Part shown: piece by piece, positions 42,513 to 51,765 of the stretch | How the letters are laid out: each line of letters begins with the position of its first letter | How positions within the stretch are numbered: the stretch's first letter is position 1 | Assembly: GCF_004571135.1 (NCBI RefSeq) | Contig: NZ_SPSB01000002.1 | Span: forward strand, 62,001-126,000 | Origin: Algoriphagus kandeliae | GTDB taxonomy: Bacteria > Bacteroidota > Bacteroidia > Cytophagales > Cyclobacteriaceae | Length of the DNA stretch: 64,000 bases | Direction of reading: 5' to 3' | The notes under the pieces: generated by a model | Told to the model about the DNA's origin: nothing | Database searches by the model: none | The model's input: only the letters and a program-made list of their open reading frames with translations | Translations under genes and position numbers: made by a program

Positions 42513-45500
42513 ATGGAGTTATTCCGTTTTACCCTAGCTTACCTTTTTGTGAAAAAGTCCTCCGAAGAAAATTTCCCGAGTTTCTCCATAGAGCGATACC
42601 GAATAATGGTAGAGGAAGCTCTGGATATTATTTATGAAACTGATATACAAGGTAATTTTAAGTTTGTAAATGGAGTCGCCTCTGAAATTTTGGGATATTC
42701 TCGTAGTGAATTGCTGAATATGCATTACCTGCAATTGATTCCTGATGAAAATAAACAAGCCGTCCAGCAATTTTATCGAAATCAGGTTGACAGCAAAGAG
42801 AGTAATACTTACCTAGAATTTCCCATCATTACCAAAGAAGGTAAAAAAGAATGGGTAGGTCAGAGAACCCGAATGTTTTTTAATAATGGTGAGTTAACGG
42901 GAACTATGTCCATCACCAGAATCAAAACTGAGCGCTATAACTATATTAAAGCACTAAAGCAATCTGAAGAAAAATATCGAGGAATTCTGGAAAGGCTACA
43001 GTTTGGTTTGCTAGAAGTGGATTTGGATGAGCGTATCCAATATGTCAATGATGCCATGTGCCAAATGACCGGCTTTTCAAAAGAAGAAATGCTTGGCAAT
43101 GTTGCCTCGGATTTATTGGCCTCAAAGGAAACCAAAGCTGTATTGGATAAACATCATCAACTTCGGGAGAAAAATCAAGGAAGTGCCTACGATGCGAGAA
43201 TCAATCGAAAAAACGGTGAGCCTTTTTATGCAATCATTTCAGGGGCCCCCTTATATAACCTTCAGGGGAAACGAACAGGATCGGTTGGAGTTCATGTAGA
43301 TGTCACGCAAAGAAGGAAAGACGAATTAGAACTCCGGCGAATTCAAGCTGAGCTCGATAAGTATACCTACGCACTGGAAGAGCTCAACCGAATCACCTCC
43401 GATTTTTCACTTGGACCTAAAGAGCAGCTAAATCAAAGCTTTCAATTTATTTCTGAATACTTTGGACTTCCATTTGGATTCATTGCTGAATTCAAAGAAG
43501 ATAATTCGACTACATTTATTGAGGTTCTAAGTTCAGAGATTTTAAATCAGCTGAATAAAACCTTTCCTTTAGAACAGACTATTTCTGGTTCAGCTTTTTT
43601 ACAGGAAAAACTAATTGCCATAAATGACACATCTGGCACTGCCTATGAAAAGCTTCCTTCCGTACAAATGCTTGGCCTAAAAGCATGTATCGCCATGCCT
43701 GTTTATATGGATGGTGTAAAATTTGGATCTATTTTTTTAGGCTCCTCCGATCAAACAAAAGATTTTACACAATATGACCTTGAATTATTCCGACTTTTTA
43801 CCCGATATATCAGCTATGTACTGACGGCTCAAAAAAACCAAGATATACTCAAAAACCAAACCGAGTCCCTTGTACAAACCAATGAGCAACTGCAAGAAAG
43901 ACAACGATTTCTTTCTGCTATCAACCGGTTTGTTACCAAAATCCTTGATGAGGAAGATTTATTTTCCCTTGCATGGGAAATTGTAGAAAATGTAATCAGC
44001 GAATTCGATTTTATTGATTGTGTCATTTACGTAGTTGATGAAGAAAAGCAGTGTCTTGTTCAGCTTGCAGCAAAAGGCCCTAAGGACAAAGGAAATCGCA
44101 AGATTAAAAACCCTATTGAAATTCCCTTTGGCAAAGGAATAGTTGGAGCAGTTGCCCAAAACGGCAAGGCAGAGATAATAAAGGATACCACCCTTGACTC
44201 AAGATATTTCCAGGATGTGGGCGGATTTCGCTCAGAGATCACTGTTCCAATTTTTTTCGAAAACAAAGTCATTGGAATCATAGATTCAGAGCATACAGAT
44301 CCAAACTTCTTCACCCAAACGCATCTCGAAACGCTCACGATAATAGCCAACCTTACTGCATCTAAGCTAAAAAACGCACAATTAAGGCTTCAAAAAGAAA
44401 AGTCTGAACGAGAGCTAAAAGACCGGGAAGCCTTATTGAGAACCGTCATTCAAAATGCTTTGGATGCGGTGGTTACTGTAAACAAGGAAGGGCTTGTGAC
44501 TGGATGGAACCCACAGGCAGAATCCATTTTTGGATGGAAGGCTAAAGAGGTGATGGGTAGACTAATGACTGAAAATATCATACCAATCAATTATCGGGAA
44601 GCGCATACCAATGGAATGAAAAACTACCTCAAAACGGGTCATGGCCCTGTTTTAAATCAGCGCTTTGAAATCACTGCCATGCATAAATCCGGAAGAGAAT
44701 TCCCCATTGAGATAGCGATCATTCCGTTGAAAGTAAGTAGAGAAGAAACATTTACAGCATTTATCAGAGACATTACCCTTCAAAAGAGTGCACGGGAGGA
44801 TTTAGAGAAAAATCTCCAAAAAGAACGAGACTTAAGTGAACTCAAATCCCGGTTTGTCTCCATGACTTCCCATGAATTCCGCACTCCACTTACCACTATT
44901 AAGCAAAATGTTGATCTGATCGAATTCACAATAGAAAAGAAAAGTCCGGAAATCAGGCCGGAATTCGATAAGTATTTTGAACGAATTACGAGTGAAATCG
45001 GGAGAGTATCTTCTTTGATGAATGATATGTTGCTCTTGGGAAAAATCGAAGCTGGAAAAGTGAATGTTACTATTCGATCAGTAAACCTCTTGACTCTAGC
45101 CAAGGATATTATTTCAAAACTTTCAGTAGGAAGAGAGGACCAACGTACCATTCAGCTTGAAATCAAGGGACTCGAACGGGAAATCTATGCAGACCTTAGC
45201 TTAATGGATCATATTTTAACCAATCTGCTTACCAATTCTTTAAAATATTCAGAAGGAAAGCCGAATCCAGTTTTAACCTTGAATTTTGAGAATTTATCAG
45301 AGCTGAAGATAAGTGTTCGGGATTTTGGAATCGGGATACCTGAAAAGGATCAAAAAAGTTTGTTTTCCTCCTTTTATAGAGCAACTAATGTAAAGAATAT
45401 TCAAGGTTCCGGTCTAGGCTTATCCATTGTAAAGGAATTTGTCACCATGCACCAAGGAACCATCGAACTAGAAAGTGAAGTCAATAAAGGTTCGGAGTTT

Positions 45501-45530
45501 ATCATCAAAATTCCCACCTTAAAGCCATAA
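42513..45530 (+). CDS. Multi-domain sensor histidine kinase (PAS-PAS-GAF-GAF-PAS-HisKA-HATPase)
   Basis: 1005 aa from ATG 42513; a TTG directly before it would add one residue. Sensor modules in order: PAS at about 30-130 (ALDIIYETDIQGNFKFVNGV), PAS at about 150-265, GAF at about 290-445, GAF at about 470-625 (LLQLAAKGP-type, FGKGIVGAVAQNGKAEIIKD), and PAS at about 645-755. HisKA has SMTSHEFRTPLTTIKQNV with the phospho-His at 787. The HATPase domain shows LLTNSLKYSEGK, DFGIGIPEKD and GSGLGLSIVKEF. No transmembrane helix is seen, so it is probably a cytoplasmic sensor. The LytTR regulator gene follows after 11 bp. Confidence 0.94.
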   Translation: MELFRFTLAYLFVKKSSEENFPSFSIERYRIMVEEALDIIYETDIQGNFKFVNGVASEILGYSRSELLNMHYLQLIPDENKQAVQQFYRNQVDSKESNTYLEFPIITKEGKKEWVGQRTRMFFNNGELTGTMSITRIKTERYNYIKALKQSEEKYRGILERLQFGLLEVDLDERIQYVNDAMCQMTGFSKEEMLGNVASDLLASKETKAVLDKHHQLREKNQGSAYDARINRKNGEPFYAIISGAPLYNLQGKRTGSVGVHVDVTQRRKDELELRRIQAELDKYTYALEELNRITSDFSLGPKEQLNQSFQFISEYFGLPFGFIAEFKEDNSTTFIEVLSSEILNQLNKTFPLEQTISGSAFLQEKLIAINDTSGTAYEKLPSVQMLGLKACIAMPVYMDGVKFGSIFLGSSDQTKDFTQYDLELFRLFTRYISYVLTAQKNQDILKNQTESLVQTNEQLQERQRFLSAINRFVTKILDEEDLFSLAWEIVENVISEFDFIDCVIYVVDEEKQCLVQLAAKGPKDKGNRKIKNPIEIPFGKGIVGAVAQNGKAEIIKDTTLDSRYFQDVGGFRSEITVPIFFENKVIGIIDSEHTDPNFFTQTHLETLTIIANLTASKLKNAQLRLQKEKSERELKDREALLRTVIQNALDAVVTVNKEGLVTGWNPQAESIFGWKAKEVMGRLMTENIIPINYREAHTNGMKNYLKTGHGPVLNQRFEITAMHKSGREFPIEIAIIPLKVSREETFTAFIRDITLQKSAREDLEKNLQKERDLSELKSRFVSMTSHEFRTPLTTIKQNVDLIEFTIEKKSPEIRPEFDKYFERITSEIGRVSSLMNDMLLLGKIEAGKVNVTIRSVNLLTLAKDIISKLSVGREDQRTIQLEIKGLEREIYADLSLMDHILTNLLTNSLKYSEGKPNPVLTLNFENLSELKISVRDFGIGIPEKDQKSLFSSFYRATNVKNIQGSGLGLSIVKEFVTMHQGTIELESEVNKGSEFIIKIPTLKP

Positions 45531-45541
45531 TTTGAATTTTT

Positions 45542-46264
45542 ATGAAAATCTTAATTGTAGAAGACGATCCGATGATCGCACAGAGTGTTGAGGATATTAT
45601 CAAAATGCTGGATCATGAGGTAGTAGGAGTAGCTGAAAGCGGAGATGCAGCCATTGCTATTTGCAATGAAAAAGATCCCGAACTGGCGCTACTTGACATT
45701 CAAATTGCTGGAGATATCGACGGGGTAGCACTGGCTGAGATTATCCGGGATCAATTTGATATTCCCTTTATTTTTACCACCGCATTTGCCGATAAATCCA
45801 CCATCGAAAGAGCAAAAGAAATGGGTCCCTTCGGATATCTAGTCAAGCCCTATGGAATCAAAGAAGTCAATGCGGCTATTGAAATCGCCAAATCAGCTTT
45901 CGATCGACTGAAGAAAGCAGAGAAAGCCAATCAGAACATTTCAAAAATCATCGACAACAGTCTCTTTTTGAAAGTGGACAATAAACTGATCAAGGTAAAG
46001 ATCGAAGACATTCTATACGTTGAAGCGAAAGGAGATTACGCCCTCTTTAAAACCAAGGCGAAGGGGTATATCGTCCATGCCACTATCAAGAAAATCGAAG
46101 AGAAACTAAGCGACTATAACTTCCAAAAGGTCCATCGCTCCTTCATCGTTAACTTAGCCAAGATCATCGATATCGAAGAATCCAACCTTTTGATCGAAGA
46201 CAAGGTGATCCCTATTTCACGAGCAAACAAGGAAGCACTAATCAATAGGCTAAACTTACTTTAA
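45542..46264 (+). CDS. LytTR-family response regulator
   Basis: 240 aa. The receiver domain (1-about 122) has acidic pocket E7/D8/D9, phosphoacceptor D52 (LALLDIQI), conserved TTA at 79-81 and K102 (YLVKPYG). The LytTR DNA-binding domain is at about 140-238 (LFLKVDNKLIKVKIEDILYV, then FQKVHRSFIVNLAKI). Such regulators bind pairs of direct repeats spaced about one and a half to two turns apart. It is cotranscribed with the upstream kinase and is convergent with the first exopolysaccharide gene (9-bp overlap). Candidate activator of the repeat arrays described elsewhere, by inference only. Confidence 0.93.
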   Translation: MKILIVEDDPMIAQSVEDIIKMLDHEVVGVAESGDAAIAICNEKDPELALLDIQIAGDIDGVALAEIIRDQFDIPFIFTTAFADKSTIERAKEMGPFGYLVKPYGIKEVNAAIEIAKSAFDRLKKAEKANQNISKIIDNSLFLKVDNKLIKVKIEDILYVEAKGDYALFKTKAKGYIVHATIKKIEEKLSDYNFQKVHRSFIVNLAKIIDIEESNLLIEDKVIPISRANKEALINRLNLL

Positions 46265-47440
46265 TTGGGGGGTAAGGCCAGTAGCTCGCTTGGCTTTTTC
46301 CCAAGTGACGGACTGCTTTCCTTTAGCAAATCGAAACCAGCCTTTGATCACACAGACATGCATGAAAACAAAGTAAAAGGGCAAATGCAACCATTTGTTC
46401 TTCGTTTTATGCTCTTGCATGATATACCCGATCCAAGCTAAACTATAAAACACTAGCTGAGCGATCAGTGAAAATGCGTAAAATCCACCCTGATTCCACA
46501 AAAACAAATTACTGAAGAGAGCCAAAATTAAAGCTGTAGGCATTAAAGTCCAGCGTATCACGCGATGGGAAAAATACTGAAAACTCAATCCGGGATGATT
46601 CCAAACTTTCCAAAGTTCAGGCAATCGTTGGATAGCTTGAATTCCACCTGCAGAAATTCTCACTTTCCGTTTTTCCTCCTCTGAGATGGACTCAGACCCA
46701 TATTCCATTGCTTTGGCATCGGACTGGTAATCTACTCGGTATCCATGTGATGCCAAGCGTAGCGTCATTACAAAATCCTCGATAATGGTATCCTCTTCCA
46801 TCTTTTGGTAAAGGTGCGTCCGCAATGCGACCAATTCCCCAGCCGACCCCACCAAACTATTCCATTTGGCATCCATTTTTTTCAGGTAGGATTCGTATCT
46901 CCAATAGGCTCCTTCACCGGAAGAACTAGCTCCATCTGCTGCTTTGGATTGGACTATCTTCTCTCCGGAAACTGCTGCCACGAGATTGGACTGAAACGGC
47001 TCTACTAATAACCGAATTGCTTCTGCATTGAGCATCACATTCGCATCCGAGAAAACTGTAATCTGGGAATCGATAAAAGGCATAATTCGGTTGATAGCAG
47101 CGATTTTACCTTTTCGTGCAGGAGAATGTGAATAATTGACTTGGGGGTGATACTGTTCCAAAAGCGCTACGGAATCATCCGAACTTCCATCTGTGACGAA
47201 TAGAATATTCAACTTGTCTTTCGGATAGTCCAAATTCAAGCAATTTTCCACTTTTTGGCTTAAAATATCCTCTTCATTGTAGGCAGCAACCACAAGCGTC
47301 ACAGTTGGCAAATCCTCGGTAGAAAGCTTTGCATATTTGGTCCCTCTGCCTTTCAGTTTGGCAAGCAAAGAAATGATAACTCCATAGCCGATAAAGGTAT
47401 AGAAGACGATTCCTATTGATATCCAGAAAAGTAGTTCCAT
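46256..47440 (-). CDS. GT2-family glycosyltransferase with transmembrane helices
   Basis: 394 aa. An N-terminal membrane helix (FWISIGIVFYTFIGYGVIIS) precedes the GT2 catalytic domain with VAAYNEEDIL, FVTDGSSDDSV, the FSDANVML acidic metal motif, and TIIEDFVMTLRLASHGYRVD. C-terminal helices follow (WTLMPTALILALFSNLFLW and further). The architecture is that of processive or cellulose-synthase-like GT2 enzymes. It probably adds a sugar to the exopolysaccharide repeat unit. It has its own array-type promoter (47453-47540) and converges on the LytTR regulator gene. Confidence 0.9.
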   Translation of the reverse strand: MELLFWISIGIVFYTFIGYGVIISLLAKLKGRGTKYAKLSTEDLPTVTLVVAAYNEEDILSQKVENCLNLDYPKDKLNILFVTDGSSDDSVALLEQYHPQVNYSHSPARKGKIAAINRIMPFIDSQITVFSDANVMLNAEAIRLLVEPFQSNLVAAVSGEKIVQSKAADGASSSGEGAYWRYESYLKKMDAKWNSLVGSAGELVALRTHLYQKMEEDTIIEDFVMTLRLASHGYRVDYQSDAKAMEYGSESISEEEKRKVRISAGGIQAIQRLPELWKVWNHPGLSFQYFSHRVIRWTLMPTALILALFSNLFLWNQGGFYAFSLIAQLVFYSLAWIGYIMQEHKTKNKWLHLPFYFVFMHVCVIKGWFRFAKGKQSVTWEKAKRATGLTPQLK

Positions 47441-47452
47441 GTTTTTTTATTT

Positions 47453-47540
47453 TGAAATTACGTCATTCGGATCTGTTGAAATCATTCATTCGATTACTAG
47501 CTGCATAGCTTCGATCAATGACAGAAATCAACGAGGAATG
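47453..47540 (-). promoter_or_regulatory. EPS promoter A: 21-bp repeat array plus -7-like box
   Basis: Minus-strand repeats start at 47540 (CATTCCTCGTTG), 47520 (CATTGATCGAAG) and 47499 (TAGTAATCGAAT), spaced 20 and 21 bp. After 27 nt comes TAATTTCA at 47453-47460, a weak TAnnTTTG. It drives the GT2 gene starting 12 nt later. The distal repeat overlaps the end of the upstream gene. Confidence 0.72.
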
Positions 47541-48418
47541 GAAAAGGAAACAGGATCAGTATAGCCTGTTTTTTGATAAAAGAGCGCATCTAAAACTCCC
47601 TTGCGAAATGCTTTGGCGTGGGCTCTGGAAAGAGAAAATATGTTTTTAGGAAAGCTGACCAAGAGAAAGAAAAGAAGGAATGCAGGATAAAACCCGGCAT
47701 TTCTCCGCATAAAATAAATCCGGTTTCGAGTTTGATAGTATACCTTCAAGGGGCTGTTTTTCCCAGTGCTGATAGACTCCTTATGAAGAATGGAAACTTG
47801 CTGAGAAACCAGAATTTTCAATCCCAAATCCCTCAATCGCTGCGACCAATCCAATTCCTCATAGTAGAGAAAATAGTCTTCAGGCATGTCTCCCATCTGA
47901 GCAATGGTGTCCCTTGAAATCATCACAGCTGCCCCATGAAAATAGTGGCTTTGCTTCCAGGATTGATTTGTTAGGAATTGATCCAGTTTATTTCTGCCCG
48001 TCAAAGGATGGATAGGTGTAAATCCTGCAAATTGAATTTTCTCGGGATTTTCTGCATAGCGGATAATAGGACAGACTGCCCCTGTGCCAGGAAAACTGAA
48101 TCCTTCAAGCAAGGTTTCAATGACTCCTTCTCCCAATTCTGTATCGTTATTAAGGAAAAAGAAGAATTCACCTGAGGCATATTTCATCCCAAGGTTATTT
48201 GCTCCGGCAAATCCTAAGTTTTGAGAAGAATTGATTACTTGGACATTAGGGAGAAATTCCCTGTAGAATAAAGAATTATCCCCAGATTGCTCATTGTCCA
48301 CTATTATAACCTCTAGGTTGGAGTAGCCACAGGCCTGAATACTTCGAAGAAGATCCGCAGTTACTTCTTTTTGGTGATAATTGACCGTGATGATACTTAC
48401 TTTTGGAGCTTCCATCAT
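47528..48418 (-). CDS. GT2-family glycosyltransferase (rhamnosyltransferase-like)
   Basis: 296 aa; starts at ATG 48418 or 48415. Soluble GT2 fold with VSIITVNYHQKEVTADLLRS, IIVDNEQSGDNSLF, FFFLNNDTELGEG and the FLYYEELDWSQRLRDLGLK segment typical of dTDP-rhamnosyl-type enzymes. One or two hydrophobic segments occur in the last 60 residues (AFLLFFLLVSFPKNIFSLS). It overlaps the upstream methyltransferase by 4 bp and ends the 51662-to-47528 transcription unit. Donor sugar is not readable. Confidence 0.88.
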   Translation of the reverse strand: MMEAPKVSIITVNYHQKEVTADLLRSIQACGYSNLEVIIVDNEQSGDNSLFYREFLPNVQVINSSQNLGFAGANNLGMKYASGEFFFFLNNDTELGEGVIETLLEGFSFPGTGAVCPIIRYAENPEKIQFAGFTPIHPLTGRNKLDQFLTNQSWKQSHYFHGAAVMISRDTIAQMGDMPEDYFLYYEELDWSQRLRDLGLKILVSQQVSILHKESISTGKNSPLKVYYQTRNRIYFMRRNAGFYPAFLLFFLLVSFPKNIFSLSRAHAKAFRKGVLDALFYQKTGYTDPVSFSIPR

Positions 48419-49218
48419 TCAGGCTTTTTACCAATGACTTGAATGGCATTCCCCCAGGTATTTTGATGGAAAACCCTATCTAATTTGACCAAACCTTTGG
48501 CGAAAGGAAGGCTAAGTAATTGCCCTAAAAATCCTGCCTTTTTTCCTAGGTATGCCAACTCCCATCCCATCCTAGACAGCCATCCGTCAGAATAGGAAGC
48601 ATGAACCACTTCAAATCCTTCTTTTTCAAATCGGTTTTTTAACCCCTGAAGTTCATAGACTTGTCCTATATGCTCTTCTTCCAACCAATCTTGATGCTCC
48701 TCAAACCAAGACTCTGGAAATATGGTTTTTTGATCCCTATTGGGGATTTTCACCAAAAAATACCCTCCAGGCTTCAGTCTATCATAGACTTCTTGAAAAG
48801 GCATCTGATCTTCTCCAATATGCTCAAATACATCAATAGAGAAAGCAAAGTCCAATTCAGGTAAATACACATTTTTAAGGTGATCTGCATAGGTCCTAAT
48901 ATTGGAAGTTAGGCTTTTTCGAATCGCCTGACGTAGAATGTAGATTCGCTCCGGATCAATATCCAAAGCATGAATCTGACCGGAAGGCAGGGCTTTGGAA
49001 AGTGAAAAGGCATATTCCCCGTATCCCGTTCCCAAATCAAGGATTTGAGCATTTTTAGGCATTGGAACTTGATCTACCAGTTTTTTGAATACCGTAAAGC
49101 GGGCATAGTTGCCGAGATTCGTATACCCAAAGATTTTGAAAAAAGCCTTGGAGAGTTTAGGAAACTTCACCATTCGCTCCGAGGTATAAATTTGTGCTTC
49201 ACCGAAAGTTAAATTCAT
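48415..49218 (-). CDS. Class I SAM-dependent methyltransferase
   Basis: 267 aa. SAM motif I is ILDLGTGYGEYAFSLSKALP, the acidic post-I strand is IHALDIDPERIYIL, and motif II/III lies in DFAFSIDVFEHIGEDQMPFQ and RLKPGGYFLVKIPNRDQ. It resembles Methyltransf_25-type enzymes from polysaccharide loci, which methylate sugars or a chain terminus. Overlaps the flippase gene by 20 bp upstream and the GT2 gene by 4 bp downstream, so it is translationally coupled in the same operon. Confidence 0.87.
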   Translation of the reverse strand: MNLTFGEAQIYTSERMVKFPKLSKAFFKIFGYTNLGNYARFTVFKKLVDQVPMPKNAQILDLGTGYGEYAFSLSKALPSGQIHALDIDPERIYILRQAIRKSLTSNIRTYADHLKNVYLPELDFAFSIDVFEHIGEDQMPFQEVYDRLKPGGYFLVKIPNRDQKTIFPESWFEEHQDWLEEEHIGQVYELQGLKNRFEKEGFEVVHASYSDGWLSRMGWELAYLGKKAGFLGQLLSLPFAKGLVKLDRVFHQNTWGNAIQVIGKKPE

Positions 49219-50515
49219 GACTTTTCTTGTTTAAGTGATTAATAATTGACTGGGATAGCAATTTGACCCGCTGCCCAAATCCCAAGATTGGGAGGTAATT
49301 TTTTAATCGAATTTGACCGATCGCAATGGTCAGTACTACACTACTCCCAGTGGCAACAACCGCCCCCAACAATCCCCAAAGCGGGATTAATGTGGCATTC
49401 AAAACCACATTGATTACAAGGCTTAAGGCAAGCATTTGAAAGTTGACATCTGGCTTTCCAGCTGCATCCAAAGACATCCCAAACACCCTACCCCAAGGTT
49501 TGGCAAAGGAGGAGATCACCAGAATCGTTACTAACGAAACTGCTTCACTATAGCTGGCCGAACTGATCCAAGTGATGCAAGTTTCAGTAAACAGTAACAC
49601 CATTAAACCTCCTGGAAGTAACAGTACAAATAAGAGCAGAATCGAGCGGGAATATTCCAAATTCAGATGAATGGATTGATTGCTTCGACTAGCTGTAGCG
49701 ATTCGAGGATAAATCCAAGGGCTTATCGCAGTAAGTGGCAATTCTACATACTGCAATACTTTACCAGCTACCAGAAAAAGTGCAACTTCTTCTGATCCCA
49801 GAAAATAGGCAATCATCAGCAAATCAGCCTTTTGGAAAAGCAAGGATAAGGCATTGGTTCCTGCTACATGCTTTCCAAATTGAAGCAAACTACCCACCCA
49901 GAACCTGTTAGGAAGCTGAATACGAATCCAATTTTTCTCCCAAAAACTCCAGGCCAAAACCAAAACAGCTGCTCCACTTTGGAGAAGAATTAAAGAAACC
50001 AAATTGACATTATTAGACAACATCAGCCCCCCCATGCCTAAGGAGGAAACGAGTAAATAAGTCGCCGTGACACTGAAATAAGTTTTGCTTTTATTTTTTG
50101 CGAAAAGCAGGTTAAAAAAGGTCTGCAAAGAACCTAGGCCCAATAAACTAAGAATAGAATAAGGCATCAGGATTTCTAGGGTGGGCATTTCAAAAAATGT
50201 AGCCAAAGGTCCGGAAAGCAATAAAAGAAAGGGATAAATCAGTACTATAAAGGCAAAATGAATAAGTATCCCAGAACCTACTATCGTTCCCTCCTCTTTG
50301 GGCTCTTGAAGCAAAAACCTAGTCAGCCCATTGTGGATAAAACCCTGACGAATACCATCGATCAGCGCAATCAGCATTTGATACATTCCCCAAGCAGCAA
50401 AGGATTCAGCGTTGAGGTTCTTTGCGGCAAGCATAAAAAAAAGCATGTTGCTCAGAAGGAAAAACACCTGTCCTCCCATTGCACCTGCTAATTGTTTGAT
50501 AAGGGAAGCCCTCAT
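49199..50515 (-). CDS. Polysaccharide flippase, Wzx-like (MATE/MOP type)
   Basis: 438 aa with about twelve transmembrane helices, including LAGAMGGQVFFLLSNMLFFM at the start and LLSSLGMGGLMLSNN- and ALSLLFQKADLLMIAYFLGS-type segments typical of the MOP exporters. The YSIL/LSLL linkers and the absence of soluble domains fit Wzx, which flips lipid-linked repeat units to the periplasm. It follows the GT4 gene by 1 bp and overlaps the methyltransferase by 20 bp. Exporter and substrate pairing is inferred from the neighbouring glycosyltransferases and Wzy. Confidence 0.88.
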   Translation of the reverse strand: MRASLIKQLAGAMGGQVFFLLSNMLFFMLAAKNLNAESFAAWGMYQMLIALIDGIRQGFIHNGLTRFLLQEPKEEGTIVGSGILIHFAFIVLIYPFLLLLSGPLATFFEMPTLEILMPYSILSLLGLGSLQTFFNLLFAKNKSKTYFSVTATYLLVSSLGMGGLMLSNNVNLVSLILLQSGAAVLVLAWSFWEKNWIRIQLPNRFWVGSLLQFGKHVAGTNALSLLFQKADLLMIAYFLGSEEVALFLVAGKVLQYVELPLTAISPWIYPRIATASRSNQSIHLNLEYSRSILLLFVLLLPGGLMVLLFTETCITWISSASYSEAVSLVTILVISSFAKPWGRVFGMSLDAAGKPDVNFQMLALSLVINVVLNATLIPLWGLLGAVVATGSSVVLTIAIGQIRLKNYLPILGFGQRVKLLSQSIINHLNKKSHEFNFR

Positions 50516-50516
50516 G

Positions 50517-51662
50517 TTATCCTGCTATTTTATAGTAACAGTCCTCCGTTTGGGAAGCTATTTTTTCCCAAGTGTAATTTTCAAGGACATTTTCCCGACC
50601 AAATTCACCCATCTTTCTGGCTAGAAGGGGGTTGTTTTTTAGAAAAGCCATGGCAGAAACAAAGCTCTCGGGACTCTTTGGGTCGCAGAGGAATCCATTT
50701 TTGCCTTGAGAAATACTCTCTCGAATAGCAGATAAATCCGATGCGACTACCGGAATTCCAGCCAAATTAGCCTCCAACAAAACGATGCCTTGGGATTCAT
50801 AAACGGAGGGAAGTAACAAACCTCGATAATAAGGCAACAAGTACTTGATCACGTCATTGTCACGCTCTCCAAACATTCGGACTTGGGCTTGTAGCTCAAG
50901 GCTCTGGATTTTGGATTGAATTTCCTTTTCCTGAGGACCGGACCCGATGATATCCAAATAAATTTTTTCCTCACTCTTTGCGATTTCCTCAAGAATAGGC
51001 ATCAAGCCTTTCACAGGGTGCAATCTTCCTACAAATACAAAACGATCGACCGTTTGATCTGAGGAAGTCAAAACTGTTTCTAGACCATTTATCCCATTTG
51101 GAATTACTTCAATAAGGGGATTCCCAGAAACACCTGAAATTTTATTTTTCAAATCTTCACTTACAGCGATGGACAAAGCGGCAGTATTTACCATCTTTCG
51201 CTCCCAGTGCTGCACCACATTGGCATGGGTCCAAGCATTGAAGTTTTTGCCGGATTGGGCTTCCAAAGAAGTAAGTCCATGAAGGGTCTGGACAAGTTTA
51301 TTTTTTATCTCCTCAATCTGATAAAGCAGGTAACCACTTCTCCCTTGTGCATGGATGATTTCGTACCTGGAATGGTTTTTCTTCACCCAGTTTTTTGCGG
51401 CAAAATTGAAGGCCCATTCTTCTGCTAAGTAAGATATCAGTGGAAGATACCTCCCTGGAAAAAATGGGATTTCCCTAATTTCGATTTCGTCTTTGATTTC
51501 CTTTTGGGAAGACTTCAGAAATGCACCACCCGTCAAAATCGTTACATGGTGACCTTTTTCATGAAGGGCCCTTGCCAAGTCCCAAGTATGAGTTTGGATC
51601 CCTCCTTTGAACTTCCAAGGAAGCGACTTTATGATGAGTAAGATGGATAGCGACTTTTTCAT
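50517..51662 (-). CDS. GT4-type glycosyltransferase
   Basis: 381 aa from ATG 51662 (MKKSLSILLIIKSLPWKFKG). A longer in-frame start would include a basic stretch not typical of this family and would read through the array promoter. GT-B fold: IQTHTWDLARALHEKGHHVT in the N-domain; FVFVGRLHPVKGLMPILEEI and VYESQGIVLLEANLAGIPVV in the donor domain. First gene of the operon GT4-flippase-methyltransferase-GT2, with array promoter B upstream. Confidence 0.9.
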   Translation of the reverse strand: MKKSLSILLIIKSLPWKFKGGIQTHTWDLARALHEKGHHVTILTGGAFLKSSQKEIKDEIEIREIPFFPGRYLPLISYLAEEWAFNFAAKNWVKKNHSRYEIIHAQGRSGYLLYQIEEIKNKLVQTLHGLTSLEAQSGKNFNAWTHANVVQHWERKMVNTAALSIAVSEDLKNKISGVSGNPLIEVIPNGINGLETVLTSSDQTVDRFVFVGRLHPVKGLMPILEEIAKSEEKIYLDIIGSGPQEKEIQSKIQSLELQAQVRMFGERDNDVIKYLLPYYRGLLLPSVYESQGIVLLEANLAGIPVVASDLSAIRESISQGKNGFLCDPKSPESFVSAMAFLKNNPLLARKMGEFGRENVLENYTWEKIASQTEDCYYKIAG

Positions 51663-51676
51663 AGCTCTATTTTTAT

Positions 51677-51765
51677 CAAATGTAGACCCCTTGAATGAGG
51701 AAAATTTGAGCTTTCGATGAATGTGTTGATCTCTTCGATCAATGAGAAGTCTATTTCGATGACTT
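51677..51765 (-). promoter_or_regulatory. EPS promoter B: three 21-bp-spaced repeats plus TACATTTG
   Basis: Minus-strand repeats start at 51765 (AAGTCATCGAAA), 51744 (CATTGATCGAAG) and 51723 (CATTCATCGAAA), spacing exactly 21 and 21. Then 27 nt, then TACATTTG at 51677-51684, a perfect TAnnTTTG, 14 nt before ATG 51662. The distal repeat lies in the last codons of the 46-codon gene. Confidence 0.85.
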
